This document shows positions 23,974 to 31,796 of a stretch of 40,958 nucleotides of DNA, one piece after another. The notes beneath the pieces are model-generated. The model saw only the letters and a program-made list of their open reading frames with translations, had not been told where the DNA came from and did no database searches. The position numbers were made by a program, and so were the translations under genes. Every line of letters begins with the position of its first letter. The stretch's first letter is position 1. The stretch is from Anaerolineae bacterium CG2_30_57_67 (GTDB taxonomy: Bacteria > Chloroflexota > Anaerolineae > Anaerolineales > Villigracilaceae), in assembly GCA_001872455.1 (NCBI GenBank), contig MNXJ01000017.1, positions 1-40,958 of the forward strand. Direction: 5' to 3'.

Positions 23974-25365
23974 TTAGTTGGAAGATGCGTCAATCAGCGT
24001 CGGGATGACGATGTAGACCCTGACGCTGCCCTTCGTCGAGATGGTGCGCGGCTGGGTAATCATCCGGCCCTGATAGTAGGTGCCTTTTGTGCCAACCATG
24101 AGCGTCAGGTTGAATGTGGCCGGGTCAGCGAAAGGAACATTGAGCGCAGTCAAATCCGCGCTGCACGTTCCCCCACCACAGCCCACCACAGGCTGACCGT
24201 AAGTTGCCAGGTTGAAAGACGCCTGGTGAACATACGCGCCGGGAAATTGCTGGCGCAGTTCGCCGGTGATGTAATCCACGCTGGCCTGCGTCATTTCGGC
24301 GCGGGCAATCACCTGGGTAATTTCTTCCGGCAAGGTTGCCTGATGCAGAATACAGGCCGGGCCTTCGATGATGTAACCTGGCATTCCGTTGTTGCGGGTA
24401 CAGTTGCCAACCGGATGCTGATTGTTCAGCGCGTGACATTCTGTGTCCTGGCCTACCTCGTACCAGTAGTAGATGACCGGCGGAATTTTGATACTTCCGC
24501 TGATGTCCACGCCGCGCTTTTCGTCATCCTGCCCAACTGCCAGCGGATGATTCGGAGCGGTTGCGCTGATGTCGTGGATGATGGGCGCCTGCGTGAACGA
24601 AGGTAACGGGCAGATCGGGACTGGCGGCGGGGTGACCGTGACAGTTGTCGGGTCAGGGGTGGCGGGCAAGCCGCACAACACCGGATTTGCCAGGCAGACT
24701 TCCGCCGGGCAGCCACCAGGGGCAGCGTTGCAGGAGTCATAGAACAGGCCAAGCATATAGACATTGCCATCTTCCCCGGAAAGGTCACTCAGTAATCCCA
24801 TCAGGTTAAACACATCTGAGCCTTTTTGACCAAACAAAGACCATATGCCTCCATTCCCGGCCAGCGCGGCATCGGCGAATAGGTTGGCATCCACAAGACT
24901 CATGTTGCTAATATCTTGCAATAGACCAGATAAACTTAAATTGCTGAGTTCCTGACCCATAGACCCCCATAGAGAGATTTGCGTACCCAGCCCGTTTCCT
25001 AGTTGTCCGTCAGCAGTTGTCAGACCTGATTCCACAGGGTTCATCGACATGAAAAACAATGTCGTTGTGGATGGAATAAAGAAGGTCGTGCCATCCGGGG
25101 CAACATACTCGTTATAGACGGCTTGTGGCTGAATACCCGTCCAACTAGGAAAAGTAGGCATCCAACTCACCGCAACAGAAGTCTCACCGACTTGCGTAAC
25201 TCCGGGCAACAGATTTCCGTTTGCGTCGAAGAGTTGACTGAAGTCGTTACCTACAGTGTCCGCCTTTGCCGGACTACCCGACAGCAGCGCAGCCAGCGCC
25301 ACAGAGAGAAGCAAAACGGCGCTGAGTGCCGCCGTTCCAAAGTTAAAAGCATGGGTCTTTCTCAT
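23974..25365 (-). CDS. Secreted protein of the transfer-like cluster
   Basis: The frame encodes 463 residues with a Sec signal (ALSAVLLLSVALAALLSGSPAKA). The mature region is Gly/Ser/Leu-rich at first, then a Cys-containing stretch (CNAAPGGCPAEVCLANPVLCG) and a Pro/Thr linker (PDPTTVTVTPPPVPICPLP). A C-terminal beta domain ends RVYIVIPTLIDASSN. No family is recognised. It is coupled by ATGA overlap to the VirB8-like gene, so it is likely an extracytoplasmic part of the same machine. Confidence 0.6.
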   Translation of the reverse strand: MRKTHAFNFGTAALSAVLLLSVALAALLSGSPAKADTVGNDFSQLFDANGNLLPGVTQVGETSVAVSWMPTFPSWTGIQPQAVYNEYVAPDGTTFFIPSTTTLFFMSMNPVESGLTTADGQLGNGLGTQISLWGSMGQELSNLSLSGLLQDISNMSLVDANLFADAALAGNGGIWSLFGQKGSDVFNLMGLLSDLSGEDGNVYMLGLFYDSCNAAPGGCPAEVCLANPVLCGLPATPDPTTVTVTPPPVPICPLPSFTQAPIIHDISATAPNHPLAVGQDDEKRGVDISGSIKIPPVIYYWYEVGQDTECHALNNQHPVGNCTRNNGMPGYIIEGPACILHQATLPEEITQVIARAEMTQASVDYITGELRQQFPGAYVHQASFNLATYGQPVVGCGGGTCSADLTALNVPFADPATFNLTLMVGTKGTYYQGRMITQPRTISTKGSVRVYIVIPTLIDASSN

Positions 25366-25877
25366 TTTGCACCTTCTTCCGAGAACGCGAGACGCTCAAA
25401 CTTCCAGCCGCTGGTGGCGTTCTCAACCACCACGACATTCACATCACCCGAAGTCTTGTTCCCGTCAGGGTCAGTACAAGACAGGCTGACTTGCCAAACC
25501 TGGTGCGCTTCCACACCCTCCGCGGCCGGAGTATCGTTAGTGCGTTTCGCGCTGGCGGCCTGGCAGAACTGTCGCACGCTTCCCGCCGCCACTTGCGGCC
25601 AGACCATCGGCGAATAAGACGTTTTTAGAACTTTGCATCCGTCATCACTGGAAACCGCACAGACGGCGTTTTCCCAGGCGGATTGCCCTTTTTCGTAGTC
25701 GGTGGATAGAAACGCTTCCGCGCCAGCGCGGGCAGCAGCCTCAGCAGACGAGGGCGCAGTCACCAGAGCGGTGACCTTCGGCCCGAAAGCAAAGCCCACG
25801 GTGACGAGGACGATAAAGACCATCAGCGCCGCAATGATTTTGTTCGGGGTAAGAGCGACAAACTTTTGTTTATTCAT
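25362..25877 (-). CDS. VirB8/TcpC-like membrane protein (predicted NTF2 fold)
   Basis: The frame encodes 171 residues. A short cytoplasmic N-terminus, one TM helix (IIAALMVFIVLVTVGFAFG) and an extracytoplasmic domain follow. The domain runs from AAARAGAEAFLSTDY to a final beta strand SGWKFERLAF. That order, with three Cys residues and VWQVSLSCTDPDG, resembles the NTF2-like domain of VirB8/TcpC conjugation proteins. The assignment rests on topology and pattern, not a full family match. ATG 25877 is better spaced from AAGGAG than ATG 25883. Confidence 0.45.
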   Translation of the reverse strand: MNKQKFVALTPNKIIAALMVFIVLVTVGFAFGPKVTALVTAPSSAEAAARAGAEAFLSTDYEKGQSAWENAVCAVSSDDGCKVLKTSYSPMVWPQVAAGSVRQFCQAASAKRTNDTPAAEGVEAHQVWQVSLSCTDPDGNKTSGDVNVVVVENATSGWKFERLAFSEEGAK

Positions 25878-26145
25878 TGCCATCTCCTTCCAAGAGAGAA
25901 ACTTCGCACGCCGCAGATGCGCGGGCCGCGCGTTCGGCTTTGGCAGCCGCCAATTGTTCAAGTAAGAAATCCATTTCGGCGTAGTACACCGGCACACGGC
26001 GCGTTACCCGCCGCCTTCGACAGCCGCGCATCAGCGCAGAGCGGGTCACCAGGCAACCGTAGTCAGTTGCCTCAACCGTCACGGTGACTTGATTGCTGGG
26101 AATAAATACAGCGCCGTTGAAGTTCGAATAATCCGGTAAAAGCAT
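25870..26145 (-). CDS. Hypothetical small protein
   Basis: The frame encodes 91 residues, starting MLLPDYSNFNGAVFIPSNQV. It has beta-strand character, then a basic stretch (RGCRRRRVTRRV) and a helical Ala/Glu-rich C-terminus. TAGGAG precedes the ATG; the longer frame to 26214 would run into the terminator hairpin. The last 8 nt overlap the VirB8-like start. The family is not recognised. Confidence 0.55.
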   Translation of the reverse strand: MLLPDYSNFNGAVFIPSNQVTVTVEATDYGCLVTRSALMRGCRRRRVTRRVPVYYAEMDFLLEQLAAAKAERAARASAACEVSLLEGDGNE

Positions 26146-26187
26146 GATTGCGCTCCTAAAAAAAAGTAATAAGCCGAGAAAACAAAA

Positions 26188-26243
26188 ACGGCGACCATCG
26201 CAACAATCCCTCAAAGCGAGGAGACTATTGCGATGGTCGCCGT
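26188..26243 (-). terminator. Intrinsic terminator-like hairpin
   Basis: A 16-bp perfect stem (26188-26203 and 26228-26243) with a 24-nt loop containing a smaller CCTC/GAGG hairpin is followed on the minus strand by TTTTTGTTTT. It separates the small zinc-protein genes from the transfer-like operon, so that operon should have its own promoter or rely on read-through. Confidence 0.75.
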
Positions 26244-26375
26244 AAACGTATGTACTACGAATTATCGGGTGAAAAGGCGACTTGGAACTTTACTGCATCG
26301 TGGTCGTGCTTGTGTTCTCGTGACTTGCGAAAATCATTTTACAACAAAAATCAAAAACGAACCTTAAAATATTTC

Positions 26376-26669
26376 TCACTCTCCGCCATGTTCCCGGCAG
26401 ACGTAGCCCAGGAAAGTTTGGCCCACGGCGGGCGCGCCGCAGAAAGGACATTGATGCTCTCCAGGCTCCCGGCTCCGTTCAACCGCTTCGCGTTCCGCAG
26501 TGTCCCATCCCGTAATCCAGACAACCGCCAGCACCAGGTCTTGCGATGAGTAAGGATTTCTGGCGCGATCCCGGCCAAAGTCATGCGCGGCAACCCCCTC
26601 TGCGTAGGCAATGCTCCGCGCGTACTGCGAAGGGCGGTCAACCACATCCGTTTCGTCCCTATCCTGCAT
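26376..26669 (-). CDS. RMF-like domain fused to a zinc-binding tail
   Basis: The frame encodes 97 residues. Residues 21-60 follow the ribosome-modulation-factor / CrpP-like pattern A...G..A...G....NPY........WI.GW..A (AYAEGVAAHDFG, RNPYSS, VVWITGWDTAE). Residues 74-94 form a CPFC ... CREH zinc site. RMF dimerises 70S ribosomes; many plasmid and phage proteins carry the same small domain with unknown roles. The ATG follows GGGAGGGTCAAT. It may act on the host ribosome, or may be only a structural relative. Confidence 0.55.
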   Translation of the reverse strand: MQDRDETDVVDRPSQYARSIAYAEGVAAHDFGRDRARNPYSSQDLVLAVVWITGWDTAEREAVERSREPGEHQCPFCGAPAVGQTFLGYVCREHGGE

Positions 26670-26739
26670 ATTGACCCTCCCACCGAAAGAGCAAGTAGCC
26701 TGCGAGGCCCCAGCACACCGGAAATGACGCAATCAGGAG

Positions 26740-26829
26740 TCAGTTGATTTCAGGCGTTGTGCGCTCGGCCAGGAACACGAACCCGGCAAACAAAAGGCCG
26801 ACCAGAATACCAGCAACCGTCTTTTTCAT
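26740..26829 (-). CDS. Tiny single-TM protein
   Basis: The frame encodes 29 residues: MKKTVAGILVGLLFAGFVFL, then AERTTPEIN. It is one membrane helix. AGGTAGC precedes the ATG, which lies 1 nt after the stop of the zinc-ribbon gene upstream. It is likely translated by coupling; the function is unknown. Confidence 0.45.
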   Translation of the reverse strand: MKKTVAGILVGLLFAGFVFLAERTTPEIN

Positions 26830-26830
26830 G

Positions 26831-27001
26831 CTACCTGCCTTTCTTGTTCTGATTATCGTTTTTCTTTGGCTGCTCACGCGGCAATGCTTCACCGCCAAAC
26901 AGGTTTGCGACCAAAGCGTTGATTCTCTTGTCGTCACACGCCGGGCAAAGATTGTACGGCGACGGAGCGTGCAGCGGCTTTCCACAATTTTTACAATTCA
27001 T
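26831..27001 (-). CDS. Small zinc-ribbon protein
   Basis: The frame encodes 56 residues, starting MNCKNCGKPLHAPSPYNLCP. CxxC (3 and 6) and CPAC (19 and 22) form a compact zinc ribbon. The rest is a basic, hydrophilic tail rich in Lys/Asn/Gln (QPKKNDNQNKKGR). The same AGGCAGGTA ribosome-site sequence is used by this gene and the next. It probably binds nucleic acid or protein. Confidence 0.6.
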   Translation of the reverse strand: MNCKNCGKPLHAPSPYNLCPACDDKRINALVANLFGGEALPREQPKKNDNQNKKGR

Positions 27002-27073
27002 GTTATTACCTGCCTTTCGTTTTTCGGCTGTTGCAGAGCGGGGAGTTTACCTCCCCACCCTGCGAATTCGTTT

Positions 27074-27631
27074 CTACTGCCCATTGGCTTGCTGCGCGTT
27101 GTGGACGGGCAAGGTGGTCGAGCAAACACGCGTGGGATTCCTATCGAACAAAGGCATCCCTTTGTCATTTGCAAAAAACCACCAAACACTGTTGCTATAA
27201 GTTTCCCACCAGGCGGCAAAGAAATTATCACCATACAAGATTTCATCAGCGGGAAACTTGGAAAACTGTCTTTTTTCTGCTGCGGCGCGATAGGCGGCAT
27301 TACCTTCGTGGGCGCGCAACCCCTTAACGGTCAAGTAATCCGCAATCACAGCGCGTTGAGCGAGTCGGTTTTGCGACTTTTCGCACGCTCTCTTATACCC
27401 AGCGGCTTCCAATTTGTCATCCCATGCGCGCTTTTGTTCCAAGCGGCTGTCCCAGAATTCGCGGAAAGTCAGGCCAGGCGCATACCGCTGCGCTTCACCC
27501 GGCATCGGCTTGTCCAGCATGTCGTTCACCCGCCAGGCGAAATACGCGCCATAAGCCAGCACGCCCAAGAATACCAGCGCAATCGCCGCCTTGATTACAT
27601 TGCCAACCAGTTTGAAAAATTTGCCAATCAT
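27074..27631 (-). CDS. Membrane-anchored hypothetical protein
   Basis: The frame encodes 185 residues. An N-terminal TM helix (VIKAAIALVFLGVLAYGAYFAW) is followed by a mostly helical soluble domain with many aromatic residues (FFAAWWETYSNSVWWFF). AAGGAG lies 8 nt before the ATG. The family is not recognised. A hairpin (27040-27056, GGGGAG/CTCCCC) lies just after the stop. Confidence 0.55.
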   Translation of the reverse strand: MIGKFFKLVGNVIKAAIALVFLGVLAYGAYFAWRVNDMLDKPMPGEAQRYAPGLTFREFWDSRLEQKRAWDDKLEAAGYKRACEKSQNRLAQRAVIADYLTVKGLRAHEGNAAYRAAAEKRQFSKFPADEILYGDNFFAAWWETYSNSVWWFFANDKGMPLFDRNPTRVCSTTLPVHNAQQANGQ

Positions 27632-27739
27632 GTGTGTTTCTCCTTCTGTCTTTTGGATTTCGGTCAGAAGACCGATAAGTCAATCTTAAAACTCGTTTGT
27701 TAGATTTTTATTTGCGCCGCATCATATTTGTGATAAATT

Positions 27740-27949
27740 TCACGAGCGCACAACGGCGCGCGGGCGCGGGGGGCGCGTGCACCTGGCGGGAAGAAAACCC
27801 GGGGTTATCGCTGGCTCCGGCGGACGGAGCGCCAAAAAACACGGCGTGCAAATCCACCGGCGGACAGTTTTCCCGCTTTCATCAGCACTAGTCATCAGGT
27901 GAATTCCAGTACCCGGGGCTATCATTTTTCCGCATTCGTCACATTCCAT
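27740..27949 (-). CDS. Small zinc-finger protein
   Basis: The frame encodes 69 residues, starting MECDECGKMIAPGTGIHLMT. Two CxxC pairs (MECDECG and WICTPCF) fit a treble-clef or ribbon zinc site. The C-terminus is Pro/Arg-rich. The ATG lies right after a region with four ACTTACAACT-type repeats that may control it. Confidence 0.5.
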   Translation of the reverse strand: MECDECGKMIAPGTGIHLMTSADESGKTVRRWICTPCFLALRPPEPAITPGFLPARCTRPPRPRAVVRS

Positions 27950-27964
27950 TTGGCTACCCTTTCA

Positions 27965-28090
27965 ACTTACAACTCAAATGACAAAAATACTGTATTTATG
28001 AGTCCCCCGTACCACATAAAACCCCGTTGTAAGTGTTACTACGCGCATTTTTTACCACTTACAACTAATTTTTCGAGGGGACTTACAACT
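27965..28090. repeat. Cluster of ACTTACAAC repeats (operator or iterons)
   Basis: ACTTACAACT occurs at 27965-27974, 28057-28066 and 28081-28090. An inverted copy (GTTGTAAGTG, 28026-28035) forms a 10-bp-arm inverted repeat with CACTTACAAC at 28056-28065. The stretch is AT-rich and contains the palindrome AAATACTGTATTT. It lies between the nuclease-like gene and the zinc-finger gene. It could be the promoter-operator of the downstream genes or origin iterons. Confidence 0.6.
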
Positions 28091-28096
28091 GATTTT

Positions 28097-29371
28097 TTAG
28101 CGCGCCCACAGTCCAAAATTTGCCAATCTTTCATCGCTCATTTTGGATAAATTGCACAGGTGGATCACCGCACTGGCGATTTTTACCGGGCCGAGCGCAT
28201 TGGTGATTTCACGCAGTACCTTGTTTTGCGCGGAGGAGTTTTCGCACATGACGTACATGCGCCCACCGGTGAAACTGGCGTAGCGCCGCCACTTGGCCTC
28301 CGTGTCCTGGTTGCCCTTGTCGGACTGTGTTTCGACCTCGAAGTAAAGCGTCTCGCCGTTTTTGCTGGCGGCAATGTCGGGGTTGAATTTCTCGCCACCC
28401 GCTTCCAGTACCGGCGCGTCCTCGACAATGGTGTACCCGGCTTTCTGGAGCCAGTCGCGCGCCGTCAGGTTGAGCAGGGTATGGGCGTCGGTCTTGTGAT
28501 ACTTTTTCAGAGTCCACTCGTTGGGCGCGGCAGACTGGCCGGTCAATAACAGATAAGCGGTCTGGCCGAGGTCTGTCAGCCGCAGCAATTCGGCTGGCCT
28601 GCCAGACAACCCCGCCACGCTGGCGAAGTTTTCAGCCAGCCCACTCGACACCATATCGGCAAGAATGTCGTTGATACTAGAAGAATACGGCGAATCGATG
28701 CCGAGTTTCGCGCTGATTCGTTTGCGAATTTCGAGAGAACGGGCCAGCCCGCTCTCCCCCATCAGACGCACAACTTCCGATTGGCGCGGAAAGCGTTTAT
28801 CTGCCTTCCAGCGCGTGAAGAATTCCGGCTCGGCGCGGACACCGGATTCGCCAGCGGATTCACCAGCAGATTCGCTCTGCTTTTCGTCGGCGCGGGCGGC
28901 CATGATGCGCGCGGCCTCCAACTGGTTTTTGAGCGATTGATTTTCCTCCGCCAGGGCTTTTTTCTCGGCCTCGAATTGGGCGAACATCATCCGCTTCTCG
29001 ACTTCGTGTTGCGCGGCCAGAGATTTCTTCTCGGCCTCGAAGCGGGCCACGTTGGTATTGTTGTTAGCGTCTGCCCGTAACTGTACGAAACGTTCATGGA
29101 TGATGGCGTACAGTTTGTCCGGCGGTGTGAGATGGGGTTTGCGGCCAGCCTGGGCTTCCGACTCCATCCAGTCCGCCGCGACCTGAGTCGTAATCGCCAC
29201 CATCAGGTTTTGTACCCGATAGTAGTCCTGGAGCGCCTTTTCGGCAGCCTTGCTCAGACCGTCCACGATGCCCAGCCGAATGCCGAGCGTGGCCGGGTCA
29301 ATCGCGCAGGAAAGCCGTCCGCTGCGGATGGCGGCGATGACATCTTCTAGGGTTTCGGGTTGGTCAGCCAT
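28097..29371 (-). CDS. Coiled-coil protein with a PD-(D/E)XK-like nuclease domain
   Basis: The frame encodes 424 residues. An N-terminal helical domain is followed by a coiled coil (about 105-165, FEAEKKSLAAQHEVEKRMM repeated). A middle region looks like winged-helix DNA-binding modules (LARSLEIRKRISAKLG, LRLTDLGQTAYLLL). The C-terminal domain has GYTIVEDAPV, then NPDIAAS and LYFEVETQ near residues 330-349. This matches the D...ExE/Q core of PD-(D/E)XK nucleases. It may process element DNA during replication or transfer; no classical relaxase is visible nearby. The catalytic call is by motif only. Confidence 0.6.
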   Translation of the reverse strand: MADQPETLEDVIAAIRSGRLSCAIDPATLGIRLGIVDGLSKAAEKALQDYYRVQNLMVAITTQVAADWMESEAQAGRKPHLTPPDKLYAIIHERFVQLRADANNNTNVARFEAEKKSLAAQHEVEKRMMFAQFEAEKKALAEENQSLKNQLEAARIMAARADEKQSESAGESAGESGVRAEPEFFTRWKADKRFPRQSEVVRLMGESGLARSLEIRKRISAKLGIDSPYSSSINDILADMVSSGLAENFASVAGLSGRPAELLRLTDLGQTAYLLLTGQSAAPNEWTLKKYHKTDAHTLLNLTARDWLQKAGYTIVEDAPVLEAGGEKFNPDIAASKNGETLYFEVETQSDKGNQDTEAKWRRYASFTGGRMYVMCENSSAQNKVLREITNALGPVKIASAVIHLCNLSKMSDERLANFGLWAR

Positions 29372-29865
29372 GTGCTGGACTCCAATTCTTGCAGCCGGGC
29401 GCGGGCATTACTCAATGCGGCTTGCGCGGCGGCTTGATTTTCGGCGCTCCCGGCAGTCGTCCATGTCAGCGAGGCGCGGGCAGCGTCCAGGTAAGCGGCG
29501 GCTGTGGCGGTCAGCAGAGCGCGCACAGGCAGCGCGGCATTGGGCGTCGCCTGTCGGTCAATCTCTTTGGCGAGGTTGGTGGCAGCGCTCAGGATGCGAT
29601 TGACTGATTCGGCTTTGCTGTACAGGTCATTGCCAAAGGCGCCACCCAGGACAACATTCAGCGATGAATCCAGTTCGTGAAAGCGGCCCACCCACTGCTG
29701 GGCCGCTTGCTGGTAAATCAGCGTGTCGCGGACGCCAGGCAGCAGCAGCATTGCGCGATTGCCGGAATCGCGTGGAGATGCAAAAAAGCCTATCAGAATC
29801 AGAAGAGGCAGCAATACTGCCGCCGCTGTCCAGCGCGGGATGGTAATAATGCCTTCGTCTCTCAT
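29347..29865 (-). CDS. Membrane-anchored helical hypothetical protein
   Basis: The frame encodes 172 residues. An N-terminal TM helix (WTAAAVLLPLLILIGFFA) is followed by an extracytoplasmic helical domain rich in Ala (AALPVRALLTATAAAYLDAARASL). It overlaps the SSB-like gene by 4 nt and the nuclease gene by 25 nt, so it is tightly bound to the replication module. The family is not recognised. Confidence 0.55.
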   Translation of the reverse strand: MRDEGIITIPRWTAAAVLLPLLILIGFFASPRDSGNRAMLLLPGVRDTLIYQQAAQQWVGRFHELDSSLNVVLGGAFGNDLYSKAESVNRILSAATNLAKEIDRQATPNAALPVRALLTATAAAYLDAARASLTWTTAGSAENQAAAQAALSNARARLQELESSTWLTNPKP

Positions 29866-30326
29866 GCAGTCACGTCTTCCGTGTCGCTGTATGCAGGCGC
29901 AAAAATCAACATGGGTTCATCGCCGGGAAACTTTCCTGCCGCCGAAAGGCGCTGGCGGCCAGCCGCCCCGCGCTCGAAGTTGCAGCCCTCCATAAACTCG
30001 ACCCGATAAGCAACGTACTCGATAATTTTTTTTGACTTTGGCGCGCCTTGCTCGGTCAGGTTGTCGCGGTCTGGAAGATAGCGCTGGCGCATGTGCGCCT
30101 TGACCAGCAGACGCGCGCCTGCCTGCAAATACCCATCCGCCAAGTCTGCCAGGTCGCCGGTCATCACAATACGGACATTCTCCAAGTCCTCGGACGGATG
30201 GCGGCCCTTTACGAACATCAGCACTCGCAGGTACTTGTAGGTAGTTCCGTCCGAAGATCCCCGATTCGTGGAATAGATGTCACCAGAGATGTCGCCAATA
30301 AACTCTACTTCGTTGATTCCTGTCAT
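29862..30326 (-). CDS. SSB-like OB-fold protein
   Basis: The frame encodes 154 residues. The start (MTGINEVEFIGDISGDI) and the strand pattern YKYLRVLMFVKGRH, VRIVMTGDLADLADGYLQAGARLLVKAHMRQR fit a single-stranded-DNA-binding OB fold. A C-terminal acidic tail is short (SDTEDVTA) and lacks the usual DDDIPF tip. It would protect single-stranded DNA during element replication. It is next to dnaB and rep. The distant similarity makes this a moderate call. Confidence 0.6.
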   Translation of the reverse strand: MTGINEVEFIGDISGDIYSTNRGSSDGTTYKYLRVLMFVKGRHPSEDLENVRIVMTGDLADLADGYLQAGARLLVKAHMRQRYLPDRDNLTEQGAPKSKKIIEYVAYRVEFMEGCNFERGAAGRQRLSAAGKFPGDEPMLIFAPAYSDTEDVTA

Positions 30327-30449
30327 GCCGCCTCCAATAAAAAGATAAGAATAATTTTTGCAACAATTTCAATGCTGTCCTAGCGCGGGCCAGCATCGAA
30401 AATTTACGCTCTTTCTAGATAAGCGTCAAATTACAAACTTGCAAAGCAC

Positions 30450-31796
30450 TTATTTTTTGCTTGCGAAAGCCGCGCTTTCAAAGCGCGTCAGCGCGGCGTT
30501 GAAAAACAAATCCACCAGGCCAGTTTGGCCGTCGCGGTTCTTGCCAACCTTGAAGCGTGAGCGGTTGCCGTCCTGTTCGGGCCGCCAGATGAAGGCCACC
30601 ACATCGGCGTCGTTTTCAATTGCGCCGCTCTCGCGCAGGTCAGAGAGTTGCGGTTCGTGGTCAGCCCGCATTTCGGCGGCGCGGTTGAGCTGCGCCGCCA
30701 CCAGCACCGGCACGCCCAACTCGCGCGCCAAAAGTTTCAGCGCGCGCGAACAGTAGGCGACTTCCTGCTCGCGGTTCTGAAAACGCATCCCGCTCCCGGC
30801 ACCCATCAGTTGCAGATAGTCCACAATCACCAGGTCGAGGCCAGCGCCGCGCGCCAGTTGATGGCATTTGGCGCGCAGGGAAACCGGCGTCAGACCGGGA
30901 CTATCATCCAGGAAAAGGCGGCTGTTTCCCATGCGCCCAACCGATTCGGTGAACGTTTCCCAATCTTCGACAGCCAGCACGCCGCTGGTCAATTTGGCGG
31001 AATTGATGCCCGAATCCTGCGCCAGAAAGCGGCGCATCAACTGTTTGGCAGACATTTCCAGTGAGAAGATTGCCACGCGCTGGCCGAGTTTCAGAATCTG
31101 GTGGCGGGCGATGGAAATCAGCCAGGATGTTTTGCCCTGGCCGGGGCGTCCAGCAACGACGTACAACCGCTCTGGCTGCAAACCGCCCCCCAGGAGCCGG
31201 TCCACATCCAGCAGGCCGGTGGCGATCAGGTCGTTGGGCAGGCCCTTGCCAGTGGCGAGGAGTTGTGCGCGCTCATTCATTTCGTCGTAAATTTCGCCAG
31301 CCACATCGTGCGCGGTGAGAATTTTCTGCTCAACGCCCTGCCCCACCCGACGCAGTATCTCGTCCGCCTGACTCAGCAGGCTGGTGGCGTCCAGGCTGGT
31401 GTCGTAAGCCTGGCGCGCCAGTTGGTTGGCGGCAGCCAGCAGATCACGCCGAATGGCGTGGCCTTTGATGATTTCCGCGTAGCCTGCGGCGTGCAAAGTG
31501 GACGGCACCTGGTTGAGCAGGCTCGTCAGATAGGCCGGGCCGCCAATTTCGTCGAGATGCCCGGCGGCTTGCAGTGCCGCGCAGACGGTCAGGGTGTCAA
31601 TCGGCTGGCGCTGCGCCTCCAGCGCCTGATAGGCCGCCCAAATAAACCGCAGGCGGTGAATGTAAAACTGGTCTTCGCTCAGCCCCAGCGTCTGGAGCAG
31701 TTCGGGGCAAAGCAGCACCACGCCCGCCACGGCTTCCTCGGCTTCCAGGCTGTGCGGCACGCCAGTGAAATCATCGTTTTCAGCATCAGCGAACAT
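30450..31796 (-). CDS. dnaB: Replicative DNA helicase DnaB
   Basis: The frame encodes 448 residues. The N-terminal DnaB domain (PHSLEAEEAVAGVVLLCPELL) is followed by the RecA-like C-terminal domain. Walker A is GRPGQGKTS near residue 221. Later motifs are VAIFSLEMSAKQLMRR, LVIVDYLQLM, NREQEVAYCSRALK and LSDLRESGAIENDADVV. It is a hexameric 5'-3' helicase that opens the replication fork. An element-borne copy beside a Rep gene points to self-directed replication. The start at 31796 has AAAGGAGATT upstream and overlaps the rep stop. Confidence 0.92.
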   Translation of the reverse strand: MFADAENDDFTGVPHSLEAEEAVAGVVLLCPELLQTLGLSEDQFYIHRLRFIWAAYQALEAQRQPIDTLTVCAALQAAGHLDEIGGPAYLTSLLNQVPSTLHAAGYAEIIKGHAIRRDLLAAANQLARQAYDTSLDATSLLSQADEILRRVGQGVEQKILTAHDVAGEIYDEMNERAQLLATGKGLPNDLIATGLLDVDRLLGGGLQPERLYVVAGRPGQGKTSWLISIARHQILKLGQRVAIFSLEMSAKQLMRRFLAQDSGINSAKLTSGVLAVEDWETFTESVGRMGNSRLFLDDSPGLTPVSLRAKCHQLARGAGLDLVIVDYLQLMGAGSGMRFQNREQEVAYCSRALKLLARELGVPVLVAAQLNRAAEMRADHEPQLSDLRESGAIENDADVVAFIWRPEQDGNRSRFKVGKNRDGQTGLVDLFFNAALTRFESAAFASKK

